A DNA stretch of 64,000 bases, taken from assembly GCA_009782615.1 (NCBI GenBank), contig WRIS01000002.1, positions 1 through 64,000 on the forward strand. The letters are read 5' to 3'. How positions within the stretch are numbered: the first letter of the stretch is position 1; each line of letters begins with the position of its first letter. The notes below the pieces were generated by a model that worked only from the letters and a program-made list of their open reading frames with translations, made no database searches and was not told the origin of the DNA. Source of the DNA: Eggerthellaceae bacterium. Lineage in GTDB: Bacteria; Actinomycetota; Coriobacteriia; Coriobacteriales; Eggerthellaceae. Below are positions 43,683 through 51,602 of the stretch, one piece after another. A program made the translations under genes and the position numbers.

Positions 43683-43976
43683 TTAGTCACGGTCGTAGCG
43701 TCTTACAATCATATGGCGGACTATCGCATCGGTGATGCGCAAAACACGATTGAGTTCAGCAATGCTTTCTGCGGCAGCATGAAAATCAATCAGGATATAG
43801 TCTCCTTCAGATAACCCATCAATTTCAAAAGCGAGTTTGCGCTTTCCCCAATCTTCGGCATTGTCAATAACACCCTCGCCCTCGGCAATGGTGGTCTCAA
43901 TGCGCTTCATGGCTGCAGCACGGGATTCTTCGTCGATTGACGGAGAGACAAAACACAATAATTCGTAAGCCTTCAT
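43683..43976 (-). CDS. rpsF: Ribosomal protein S6
   Basis: This 97-residue S6 has MKAYELLCFVSPSIDEESRA, VIDNAEDWGKRKLAFEIDGLSEGDYILIDF and LRITDAIVRHMIVRR. It partners S18 on the small subunit. AGGAGGTG precedes the ATG. It is the first gene of the operon behind the promoter at 44050-44077. Confidence 0.96.
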   Translation of the reverse strand: MKAYELLCFVSPSIDEESRAAAMKRIETTIAEGEGVIDNAEDWGKRKLAFEIDGLSEGDYILIDFHAAAESIAELNRVLRITDAIVRHMIVRRYDRD

Positions 43977-44049
43977 AGCTCACCTCCTCTGGACTGTACG
44001 GCTTCGGGACTTATATGAAGGCAAAACCCGAAGCAGGATTAGCCTGAAT

Positions 44050-44077
44050 ATTCTAGCATAGCTTTCCTGCAACGCAA
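44050..44077 (-). promoter_or_regulatory. Promoter of the rpsF operon
   Basis: On the minus strand, TTGCGT (44077-44072), 16 bases, then TAGAAT (44055-44050), about 70 bases upstream of the S6 start. Confidence 0.6.
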
Positions 44078-44322
44078 GGATTTCCTTTGTTGTCCACAAA
44101 CTTGCCCCGTAAACATCTCGAACCTAAGTCCACGACCGTTTCCTTTGCTTAAACCCATCATAGCGACCAAAGTTGGCAGTTCCATGACAAAAACCTTGCA
44201 GAAATCCATGAACTATCTCCCGTATATTGAGTAGTTTTTGTATACGGATTAGACGAAAATCTAACGAAAAGTTGCTGCCGTTTAGACAAAAATGAAACAG
44301 GAATTGTATGGCGATGATACAT
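44078..44322. other. Spacer upstream of the rpsF promoter
   Basis: No gene is seen. An 85-codon ORF here has no ribosome-binding site and no recognisable features, and it runs into the terminator hairpin. Confidence 0.4.
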
Positions 44323-44372
44323 AAATCAAGTAGAGGCCTTGCGCAAATCTGCACAAGGCCTCTACTTGATTT
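44323..44372. terminator. Perfect 19-bp inverted repeat, bidirectional terminator
   Basis: AAATCAAGTAGAGGCCTTG (44323-44341) and CAAGGCCTCTACTTGATTT (44354-44372) pair perfectly around a 12-base loop. It is placed after the gene at 44437 and probably ends its transcript. Confidence 0.7.
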
Positions 44373-44436
44373 TAGAAACAAAGGAGGTTTGCGGCTCTAA
44401 CCTGGTAGTTTATGCCCCGCTCCTCTTGGCATTACG

Positions 44437-44973
44437 TTATTCGGAAACCTTTTCCTCGGCATCGGAGGTCTTGTCGAATTCGTCGTCAAGGTACTTCTCT
44501 TCAATGTCGTTTTCGGTGTAGCTTTCCGCGTCTTTGAGCCCCTCCATGAAGTTGGGTGCCTCTCCGATATAGGCAGGGTCGCTCTCGAAGTTCAGTTTTT
44601 CGCCCTCGAGAGAATACAGATAGCCGATTGCCGCACCTTTGTCTTGTCCTGGAATGCCCCCCTCAGCGATAACCGCATCAACCGTTCCCGCATCGGTGTC
44701 CACAAATCCGTCATAACAAAACGCATACGCATCTGCTCCGCGCGCGCCTTCGACCGTACGCTTTGCGCCCTCAAAACATTCTTCGGCACTATCCCCTGGA
44801 TGTGTTTCTAAAAAGAGATTTTCCTTCACCACCAAGGCGGTAAACGGAATCAAGTCGGCTCCTTGTAACATTTTTTCTTTCGCTTCTTCAAGGGCGAACA
44901 CTAAAACTTTTTCGAGGGTCTCAGGAATTTCGGGAACCTCGGTTGCATTGCCTTCAACTATTCTGTCTGCCAT
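44437..44973 (-). CDS. Acidic protein of unknown function
   Basis: This 178-residue soluble acidic protein has no signal peptide. The segment ALEEAKEKMLQGADLIPFTALVVKENLFLETHPG, followed by ECFEGAKRTVEGARGADAYAFCYDGFVDTDAGTVDAVIAEGG, suggests an alpha/beta fold. The C-terminal 30 residues are Glu/Asp-rich. I do not recognise a named family. The start is ATG at 44973 (or 44976), 4-7 bases after AAAGG. It appears monocistronic. Confidence 0.6.
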   Translation of the reverse strand: MADRIVEGNATEVPEIPETLEKVLVFALEEAKEKMLQGADLIPFTALVVKENLFLETHPGDSAEECFEGAKRTVEGARGADAYAFCYDGFVDTDAGTVDAVIAEGGIPGQDKGAAIGYLYSLEGEKLNFESDPAYIGEAPNFMEGLKDAESYTENDIEEKYLDDEFDKTSDAEEKVSE

Positions 44974-45043
44974 CATCGACCTTTCGTTTCTTGGTTGCGC
45001 TCCATCGTACAAGCGCGAGCACGGCACTTTTTACGGTATTTTC

Positions 45044-46228
45044 TTATTTTAGCAGTTTGATGAAGCCCCACTTGCCGCCAAGTTGCACTGCCGCCATGCC
45101 TTCGGAAACTTTTTTGTAATACATCGCAAAGCCGTCCTCGTCAACCCAGCTTAACTCATCTTCAAATTCTCCAAGACTCAGTACGGGGATGTCGTAGACA
45201 AACGGCACCACTTCTTCGCCTTCTTTGTTGATGAAGCCCATTTTTCCGTCAAGCTCCACCGCAGCAAATCCGTCCGAAAAATCATGTGCCCAATCGTATT
45301 TGCCCTCAATAACCACCTCGCCCGTAAGGTCAATATAGCCCATGCCCCTTAAAAAGCCCACGACCGCAAGCCCTTCTGAAAAGCCTTGAGCAAAACCTTC
45401 GGTGGTAAAGACTAAGGTTCCCGTGGTATCAATATAGCCCCTATTCCTGTTCCCCTTCTCGGGGATGTTGTGAGTGTCTACCAGCGCCAGTCCATCAGAA
45501 AAGGATTCGGTGCTCCCTATAAAGGTGCTTACCCCGTCAATGCTCTCCAGGTCAATAACCACAGCGCCTGTTTTATCGATAAAATATTTGTCTTCGAAAT
45601 GGTATATCAGCGCCAATCCGTTCGAAAATGGCTTGCCGCGATTGGTTCCCTCAATCGATATGACTTCGGTGCCACTTGTGTCAATGTAGACATAGTTCAT
45701 CATGCCATGTTGCACCACCGCAAGACCTTCTGTGAAGGGTTCGGCACTATAATAGCGCGGGGTAATTACCTCGCCCGTTTTGTTGATGAAAACTATATGC
45801 GGATCCAGGCTGGGAATATCAGGATAGGACACCGCTGCCAAGCCTTCGGAAAAATCGCTTGCGCCTTCATAGATAAAAGGAATGACTTCAGCACCTGTTT
45901 TGTCGACATAGCCTGCTCTGCCATCAAGCTTAACAGCTGCTAAGCCTTCGGAAAAATCGAATGCCGCATCATAAATGAAGGGAATTACCTCAGCACCCGT
46001 CTCGTCAATAAAGCCCCATTTGCCATCAAGCATAACCGAAACCAAACCTTCTGAAAAATTCCCTGTTTCTTCATAGATAAATGGAATGACCTCGACATAC
46101 GCAGCTTCTTTGGGGTCTGGTGGAACGCCTTCGCCGCCATTTTCACCGCCCAACATGTTGCAACCCGCAAGCCCCAAAAGCGCAAACGTCAATGCCAAAG
46201 CTGTCACCAATTTTTTAGTGTTTTTCAT
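45044..46228 (-). CDS. WG-repeat lipoprotein
   Basis: This 394-residue protein has a lipoprotein signal (ALALTFALLGLAGC, acylated Cys near 23), then about eight WG-type repeats with units like GLAAVKLDGRAGYVDKTGAEV and FIYEGASDFSEGLAAV. Such repeats form beta structures found in surface and periplasmic proteins of unknown binding function. It is probably displayed on the outer face of the membrane. GGGAGG precedes the ATG. Confidence 0.88.
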   Translation of the reverse strand: MKNTKKLVTALALTFALLGLAGCNMLGGENGGEGVPPDPKEAAYVEVIPFIYEETGNFSEGLVSVMLDGKWGFIDETGAEVIPFIYDAAFDFSEGLAAVKLDGRAGYVDKTGAEVIPFIYEGASDFSEGLAAVSYPDIPSLDPHIVFINKTGEVITPRYYSAEPFTEGLAVVQHGMMNYVYIDTSGTEVISIEGTNRGKPFSNGLALIYHFEDKYFIDKTGAVVIDLESIDGVSTFIGSTESFSDGLALVDTHNIPEKGNRNRGYIDTTGTLVFTTEGFAQGFSEGLAVVGFLRGMGYIDLTGEVVIEGKYDWAHDFSDGFAAVELDGKMGFINKEGEEVVPFVYDIPVLSLGEFEDELSWVDEDGFAMYYKKVSEGMAAVQLGGKWGFIKLLK

Positions 46229-46350
46229 TTTGTTTCCTCCCTATAGTTCCCCTTGCGCCAAGATTACCCGCTTTCGTTTCAAAAAGCAAGCCGCAATCCT
46301 TGCCCCATTTCAAGGGAAAAGCGTTCTTTCTTTGAGACAACTATCGGTGC

Positions 46351-46379
46351 TTGTGAGGGCAATCCTGCTGTTGTATACT
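46351..46379 (+). promoter_or_regulatory. Promoter of the tRNA-Ser pair
   Basis: TTGTGA (46351-46356), a 17-base spacer and TATACT (46374-46379), 54 bases upstream of the first tRNA-Ser. Confidence 0.55.
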
Positions 46380-46432
46380 ACGTATCCGCTGCGTTGTTTC
46401 AAGATTCAGAAATAAAAAGACGCACGCCTAAC

Positions 46433-46524
46433 GGAGAGATGTCCGAGCTGGTCGAAGGAGCACGATTGGAAATCGTGTATACGTCAGAAGCGTATCTGGG
46501 GTTCGAATCCCCATCTCTCCGCCA
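46433..46524 (+). tRNA. tRNA-Ser (GGA)
   Basis: This 92-nt gene has acceptor GGAGAGA with TCTCTCC, anticodon loop TTGGAAA giving GGA, a long variable arm (GTATACGTCAGAAGCGTATC), T-loop GGTTCGAATCC and encoded CCA. Confidence 0.96.
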
Positions 46525-46574
46525 GTTGAAAATTTAAGAGCACCTAAAACTAAGACTTCCTAAACACCCCATGC

Positions 46575-46667
46575 GGAGGGGTGGCAGAGTGGTTGAATGC
46601 GGCGGTCTCGAAAACCGTTTCACCGGCAATCCCGGTGACGAGGGTTCGAATCCCTCCTCCTCCGCCA
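46575..46667 (+). tRNA. tRNA-Ser (CGA)
   Basis: This 93-nt gene has acceptor GGAGGGG with CTCCTCC, anticodon loop CTCGAAA giving CGA, a long variable arm (CCGGCAATCCCGG), T-loop GGTTCGAATCC and encoded CCA. Confidence 0.96.
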
Positions 46668-46708
46668 GAAAAAACAAGCAGGTACTTATGGGTATCTGCT
46701 TTTTTGTT
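46647..46708. repeat. 62-bp direct repeat, copy within tRNA-Ser(CGA)
   Basis: This stretch covers the last 21 bases of the tRNA and its terminator. An identical copy is at 46818-46879, separated by about 110 bp. Confidence 0.85.
46668..46708 (+). terminator. Terminator of the tRNA-Ser pair
   Basis: AAAACAAGCAG and CTGCTTTTTTGTT pair around GTACTTATGGGTAT, ending in a T run directly after the tRNA. Confidence 0.8.
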
Positions 46709-46739
46709 GCTACTTGAATGGGATTCGAACCCGCGAGGG

Positions 46740-46764
46740 GAAAACAGTCCAGTGGACTGTTTTC
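46740..46764. repeat. Perfect palindrome between the repeats
   Basis: GAAAACAGTCCA and TGGACTGTTTTC form 12-bp arms with a one-base centre. Next to it on the minus strand is a T-arm-like GGTTCGAATCC, so the segment may be a tRNA-like remnant. Confidence 0.5.
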
Positions 46765-46817
46765 TAAGGAGTGCACAGCACGACGTATCCAGACACGAGC
46801 ACAAGCGAAGTGGCTGG

Positions 46818-46879
46818 CGAATCCCTCCTCCTCCGCCAGAAAAAACAAGCAGGTACTTATGGGTATCTGCTTTTTTGTT
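46818..46879. repeat. 62-bp direct repeat, orphan tRNA-Ser tail plus terminator
   Basis: This is an identical copy of 46647-46708: a T-arm half, acceptor end and CCA without the rest of a tRNA, followed by the same terminator. It resembles an attachment-site duplication left by a lost integrative element. Confidence 0.75.
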
Positions 46880-46891
46880 TGCTGTGGCTTG

Positions 46892-46924
46892 AAAAAAATA
46901 CGCCGCCCAACAAAGGGCGGCGTA
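46892..46924 (-). terminator. Terminator after the parvulin-type lipoprotein
   Basis: TACGCCGCCC (46899-46908) and GGGCGGCGTA (46915-46924) form a strong stem followed on the minus strand by seven T. Confidence 0.9.
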
Positions 46925-46951
46925 CCATGCCAATCAAATTGCAAAAACTTT

Positions 46952-48142
46952 TTATGAATTAGGTGCGCCTTCAGCAGCTTCAGGGTTTTCCCCTTCGCCT
47001 TCTTCGCTGCCTTCTTGTTCGCTTGACCAATCTTCACCCGTCATGTTGAGGTAGTCCTCAAGGTCAAACCCCTCATCGCCTTCGTGTTCAACAGCGTATT
47101 TTTCTATGTCGAGGTTATAAGGAACCTTTTCGGGCATGGCATTGATTTCGATGTCGGCTGCTTCTCTAAAGGCCTCATACCATGCGGCATAAGTGTCTTC
47201 TTGGTTCATGCCCTGAATCATGTTTCTTATTGCTTCAACATATTCTTGCGGGACCTGGCTTTCTTCGGTTATTTCCTCAGGAGCCGCAAAGACTTCCGTA
47301 CACTTGATGATATGGATGCCGTATTCGCTGGCAACCAGCCCACTTACTTGGTTAAGCTCAAGTTCGTCGAGAGCACCTTGGTAGGCTTCAACAAACGTGG
47401 CGAGCCTGTCCCAACCAACATCGCCGCCGTTTTCCGCAGAGGTATCTTTTGAATTTTCTTTTGCAGCTTGGGCAAAGTCGAGCTCACCTGCGTTGATCTT
47501 ATCAAGTATTTCTTGAGCAGCTTTTTCATCATCGCTTTCAAAAAGAATGTGCGCGGAGCGCTTTGCACCGTCAAAAGATTCTATATACAACTTGATGTAG
47601 TTTAAGACTTCGTCTGCATCGGCGTCTTCAGGAGCACCCAACGGGGCAACTGTTTCCCGTAATTTAATCTTTTGCAGCGACAGCTCAATCCCAGCACGAT
47701 AGCTTTCTTCGGTTAAGCCCGCCCCTTCCAAAGCAGCATTCCAGTCCTCTTCAGTTTCGTAATAAACCCGCATTCTGTCTGCGCGCTCGTCAACTTCGGC
47801 AACATCAATCTTGATTTCTTTTTCTTCGATTGCTTGTCTGGTTAATTCTTCTTCGATGCGTCGATCAAGAATGTCCTCACGAACGCCTGCGGGATCTGTT
47901 CCATACATCACCAGGTATTCACCCCACGCGTCTTCGTCAAGCAATTCGTAGGCTGTTCTATAGTTTTGAATTTCCTTGGTGATGTCGTCTTCTAATATTT
48001 CGACACCGTTAACGGTGGCAGCAATGCCCCCGGTAAGCCCATCCCCTTTACCGTTCGTATCCGTACAGGCAGCTAACAAAAACAATCCCACCGAAACAAG
48101 ACCGAACACCACGAGGGTCTTTAACACTTTCATCGCTTTCAT
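46952..48142 (-). CDS. Parvulin-type foldase lipoprotein (PrsA/SurA-like)
   Basis: This 396-residue exported protein has a lipobox LLAAC near residue 26. A SurA-N-like chaperone region (about 40-180, VNGVEILEDDITKEIQNY) precedes a parvulin peptidyl-prolyl isomerase domain (about 190-290; RSAHILFESDDEKAA, FAQAAKENSKDTSAENGGDVGW, ASEYGIHIIKC). The C-terminal tail is Glu/Gly-rich. It probably folds secreted proteins outside the membrane, which suits an organism exporting many surface proteins. AAAGG precedes the ATG. Confidence 0.9.
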   Translation of the reverse strand: MKAMKVLKTLVVFGLVSVGLFLLAACTDTNGKGDGLTGGIAATVNGVEILEDDITKEIQNYRTAYELLDEDAWGEYLVMYGTDPAGVREDILDRRIEEELTRQAIEEKEIKIDVAEVDERADRMRVYYETEEDWNAALEGAGLTEESYRAGIELSLQKIKLRETVAPLGAPEDADADEVLNYIKLYIESFDGAKRSAHILFESDDEKAAQEILDKINAGELDFAQAAKENSKDTSAENGGDVGWDRLATFVEAYQGALDELELNQVSGLVASEYGIHIIKCTEVFAAPEEITEESQVPQEYVEAIRNMIQGMNQEDTYAAWYEAFREAADIEINAMPEKVPYNLDIEKYAVEHEGDEGFDLEDYLNMTGEDWSSEQEGSEEGEGENPEAAEGAPNS

Positions 48143-48275
48143 ATGACCTTTCCTTAAACCTTACCAACTTGCTGAGAAATTTTGTTGTTTAACCTTGCTA
48201 TTCTCTCATACGCAATTTTCGCCTGTGCAACTTGCACAATAAGCCCACTTTCAGTTCACATTCTTTTTTTGCGAA

Positions 48276-50087
48276 CTAGTTCTTGTTCGCTTTTTTTCGC
48301 TCTGTTGCCGAAAGGATGCGCTTGCGCAAACGAATGCTTTGCGGCGTAACTTCAAGCAATTCATCGTCTTCGATATATTCGAGCGCTTCTTCAAGCGTGA
48401 AGGTAAGCGGCGGTGTGAGCTGGATTGCTTTGTCAGAACCAGATGCCCGCTGATTTCCGAGGTGTTTGGTTTTCGCAATATTGACCACCATGTCGCCCTC
48501 TTTTGCAGACTCACCCACAATCATGCCTTCGTAACAATCAACGCCAGGGCCAACAAACAAGCGGCCGCGCTCTTGGAGAGTGTCAAGAGCATACGCAACG
48601 CTTTTTTCCGTTGACATCGATATCATTGAGCCGTTTTTTCTCCCAGTCAAATCACCGCGATAGGTTCCGTAGTCAGAAAAATGGTGAAACATATTCGCCT
48701 CTCCGCGCGTCGCATTCAAAAGGCGGGTTCTCAGCCCCATGGTTCCTCGCGAAGGAATGCGAAACACCAGATGCGTTTGTTCGCCGCGTTGGAACATGTC
48801 GGTCATTTCCCCGCCAGCACTTCCAAAAGCTTCAATTGCCTTGCCAGCATATTCACTCGGAACATCCACCGTAGCTTCTTCGATAGGCTCAAGCTTGTTG
48901 CCCTGTTCGTCTTTTTTGATAATCACCCGAGGGCGCCCAACCTGGAATTCAAAACCTTCGCGGCGCATGGTTTCCATAAGCACCGACAAGTGAAGCACGC
49001 CGCGTCCTGCCACTTCAACACCACTTTTGTCCTCAAGTTCAGTAATACGCATAGAAATGTTGCTTTCGGCTTCGCGCATCAGACGCTCTTTAAGTTGTCG
49101 AGCACCAACGATGTCTCCTTCGCGTCCTACCAAGGGGCTTGTTGATGCCTCAAAGACCACCGCCATGGTCGGCTCTTCCACCTCAATCGGGTCAAGCCGC
49201 ACGGGGTTTTCCCTGCTCGTGATCATGTCGCCGATGTCCGCGTCATCAATCCCGACAACCGCAACGATGTCTCCCGCATGAGCTTCGGTTTGCTTTTTCT
49301 TGCCAAGCTCTTCAAACGTGAATACTTCTTTGAGAGCGGCATTGTAGCGTGTGCCGTCGTTTTTAATAACCAACACTGGTTCAGTTTTGTGAATGGTTCC
49401 CGAAAACAGGCGGCCCACCCCGATGCGTCCGACAAAACTTGAGTGGTCGATGGTGCAGATTTGCAGCGCGACGGGACCTTGCGGGTCGCAGTCGGGAGCA
49501 GGCACGTTCTCGAGAATGGTTTCGAGCAACGGCAGCATGTTGTTGTTGTCGTCATTTGGCTCAAAGCGCGCATAGCCGTTAACCGCGCTTGCATAAACAA
49601 TGGGGAAATCGAGCTGTTCGTCGGAGGCTTCCAGTTCAACCATGAGGTCAAACACTTCATCAACCACTTCTTCGGGGCGCGCACCAGGACGGTCTATTTT
49701 GTTGATGACCACAATGATGCGCAGTCCCAGTCCGAGCGCGTGGCGCAATACGAAACGCGTTTGGGGCATGGGGCCTTCGAAGGCATCCACGATAAGAAGA
49801 GCGCCGTCTGCCATGTTGAGCACGCGTTCAACCTCTCCCCCAAAATCGGAGTGACCAGGCGTGTCGATTACGTTGATTTTCACATCCTTGTAGCGAACGG
49901 AAATGTTCTTCGCCAAAATCGTGATGCCGCGTTCGCGTTCCTGGTCGTTGGAGTCGAGGACCCGCTCTTCGACTTGTTGATTTTCGCGAAACACCCCTGC
50001 GGTGTATAAAAGGCGGTCGACCAGCGTTGTTTTTCCGTGGTCAACATGGGCGATAATCGCCACATTTCGAATGTCTGTTTGTTTCAT
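48276..50087 (-). CDS. typA: Ribosome-associated GTPase TypA/BipA
   Basis: This 603-residue translational GTPase has [20 protein letters not shown] (G1), [11 protein letters not shown] (G2), [19 protein letters not shown] (G3) and [13 protein letters not shown] (G4), followed by EF-G-like domains and the BipA C-terminal domain ([22 protein letters not shown]). It acts in 50S assembly and stress growth. It overlaps the DnaJ-domain gene by 4 bases (ATGA). Confidence 0.96.
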   Translation of the reverse strand: MKQTDIRNVAIIAHVDHGKTTLVDRLLYTAGVFRENQQVEERVLDSNDQERERGITILAKNISVRYKDVKINVIDTPGHSDFGGEVERVLNMADGALLIVDAFEGPMPQTRFVLRHALGLGLRIIVVINKIDRPGARPEEVVDEVFDLMVELEASDEQLDFPIVYASAVNGYARFEPNDDNNNMLPLLETILENVPAPDCDPQGPVALQICTIDHSSFVGRIGVGRLFSGTIHKTEPVLVIKNDGTRYNAALKEVFTFEELGKKKQTEAHAGDIVAVVGIDDADIGDMITSRENPVRLDPIEVEEPTMAVVFEASTSPLVGREGDIVGARQLKERLMREAESNISMRITELEDKSGVEVAGRGVLHLSVLMETMRREGFEFQVGRPRVIIKKDEQGNKLEPIEEATVDVPSEYAGKAIEAFGSAGGEMTDMFQRGEQTHLVFRIPSRGTMGLRTRLLNATRGEANMFHHFSDYGTYRGDLTGRKNGSMISMSTEKSVAYALDTLQERGRLFVGPGVDCYEGMIVGESAKEGDMVVNIAKTKHLGNQRASGSDKAIQLTPPLTFTLEEALEYIEDDELLEVTPQSIRLRKRILSATERKKANKN

Positions 50088-50647
50088 TGTTCCAAATCTT
50101 CTAGTTCGCGAGCAAGTTGTTTTTGTTCCTTGCTCAGTTTTCCAATATGTTCATCCAAGTTTTTCAACGTTGAAAGAGTTGCTATCGTTTTCACGATTCC
50201 CCAAACAGCACCAGTTGAGCCCAGCGCAAGCGTAAGCGGCATTCTTCTGAACACCAAACAAAGCGCAACGCCTAAAACAATCATGATAAGTCCGTTGCGG
50301 CGCTCGTCGAGCATAGTGTCTTTTTGGGCAACCAGCTGTGTTTTTGCCGCAGCAATTCCTGCCAATCGCGCTTCTAGTTCGCGCGCTGTCGAATAATTTT
50401 GTCCGTAAGCGGCTCTTGTTGAAGAGCCCTTCGAAGAGCTTGCCTTTCCCAGCTTTCCGCTCGTAAGTAAATCGTAGGCTTCTTGGAGATTTTTGAACTG
50501 CTCGGTTGCCTTGTCTTGCAATTTTCTACTTGACGCAAAACGGTCAGGGTGCAATATCTGCGCCATTTCCTTGTAGGCTGTTTTGATGTCTTCATTTGAA
50601 GCATCTCCATCAAGCCCAAGAATACGTAATGCTTCAATTCTGTTCAT
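50084..50647 (-). CDS. Membrane-associated DnaJ-domain protein
   Basis: This 187-residue protein has an N-terminal J domain (residues 1-65) with the HPD motif in ILHPDRFASS, which stimulates DnaK ATPase. A Ser/Gly linker precedes two short hydrophobic segments (LIMIVLGVALCLVF; LTLALGSTGAVWGIV) and a short coiled coil at the C-terminus. It is coupled to typA, which suggests a link to ribosome or nascent-chain quality control; this is inference. Confidence 0.82.
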   Translation of the reverse strand: MNRIEALRILGLDGDASNEDIKTAYKEMAQILHPDRFASSRKLQDKATEQFKNLQEAYDLLTSGKLGKASSSKGSSTRAAYGQNYSTARELEARLAGIAAAKTQLVAQKDTMLDERRNGLIMIVLGVALCLVFRRMPLTLALGSTGAVWGIVKTIATLSTLKNLDEHIGKLSKEQKQLARELEDLEQ

Positions 50648-50749
50648 GGGGTCCTTTGCGTGTTCCTGTTCATCTGTCCATCACCATCGGCTACCAAAAT
50701 AGCACGAAGCGCGTGTTTTGTCTTAGGCGCTCACAGGATGGGCAAACAG

Positions 50750-50787
50750 CAATAAAACAGTTACGCCGACTGGCAAGTCGGCGTAAC
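50750..50787 (-). terminator. Terminator of the tRNA-Ile/Ala unit
   Basis: GTTACGCCGAC (50760-50770) and GTCGGCGTAAC (50777-50787) pair; on the minus strand TGTTTTATT follows. Confidence 0.85.
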
Positions 50788-50794
50788 GAATAAA

Positions 50795-50870
50795 TGGTGG
50801 AGCATAGGGGGATCGAACCCCTGACCTCAGGCTTGCAAAGCCCGCGCTCTCCCAGCTGAGCTAATGCCCC
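50795..50870 (-). tRNA. tRNA-Ala (TGC)
   Basis: This 76-nt gene begins GGGGCATTAGCTCAGCTGGG, has the anticodon loop TTTGCAA giving TGC, T-loop GGTTCGATCCC and encoded CCA. Confidence 0.97.
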
Positions 50871-50886
50871 GTATTGCGGATTTTCG

Positions 50887-50963
<77 letters not shown>

Positions 50964-50981
50964 GCAAAATTGCGCCCGAAT

Positions 50982-51010
50982 ACTTTATACTGTTTGCCCA
51001 GCAAGGTCAA
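50982..51010 (-). promoter_or_regulatory. Promoter of the tRNA-Ile/Ala unit
   Basis: On the minus strand, TTGACC (51010-51005) is followed by TATAAAGT. TAAAGT gives a 17-base spacer and TATAAA a 15-base spacer. Confidence 0.5.
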
Positions 51011-51093
51011 GAATTATTTATTGGGGTCATTTTCTGTGCGAGTTCAGATACAATGAAGAGACTGTTTTTACCTCGACAACACAAGAAGGTGCC

Positions 51094-51597
51094 ATGGTTC
51101 CCGTTCGTATCCAAACTCTCATCGTCGCAACCGCGCCTGCGCCCTCCATTGTCGTTTTGCAGCCAATAGACGAAACCCCCCAAGGCGACATGTTTCGCAT
51201 TGTGCCTATTTGGATTGGGGTTAACGAAGCCACACAGATGGGCATTGCTTTAGAAAAGGCTCGGTTTGCACGGCCCATGACCCATGATTTATTCTTGGAT
51301 GCGCTGACCAATCTTGACGCCCGCATTGAACACGTGCTTATTCACGATGTTGACGACTCAACCTTTTTCGCAAAACTTATTTTGCGCCAACACGACCGCA
51401 CGGTCGAACTTGACGCTCGCCCAAGCGACGCGCTTGCCCTTGCCCTTCGCCAGGAAGCTCCCATATTTATAGACGAGGGCGTACTTGACCGAGCGTCGTT
51501 TCCCTACGTAATCAAAAAACACCTTAGCCCTGAAACGGAACTTGCTGAGTTTCGCAGTTTTGTCGAAAGTCTCGCCCCTGAAGACTTCGAAGGGTAG
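51094..51597 (+). CDS. Bifunctional nuclease family protein (DUF151)
   Basis: This 167-residue protein has a full DUF151/BFN domain: IVVLQPIDETPQGDMFRIVPIWIG, RPMTHDLFLDALTNLDARIEHVLIHDV, FFAKLIL and LDARPSDALALALRQEAPIFIDEGVL. Members have been reported to cleave DNA and RNA, but the physiological role is unclear. GAAGGTG precedes the ATG. It is a lone plus-strand gene convergent with gyrA, 5 bases from its end. Confidence 0.88.
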   Translation: MVPVRIQTLIVATAPAPSIVVLQPIDETPQGDMFRIVPIWIGVNEATQMGIALEKARFARPMTHDLFLDALTNLDARIEHVLIHDVDDSTFFAKLILRQHDRTVELDARPSDALALALRQEAPIFIDEGVLDRASFPYVIKKHLSPETELAEFRSFVESLAPEDFEG

Positions 51598-51602
51598 CGA
51601 AA

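Noticed and set aside
44124-44381. 85-codon minus-strand ORF
   Set aside because: No ribosome-binding site, overlaps a terminator hairpin, and no recognisable protein features.
48271-48290. Hairpin GCGAAC/GTTCGC with T run at the end of typA
   Set aside because: The T run follows on the plus strand, where no gene needs termination, and it lies in typA codons.
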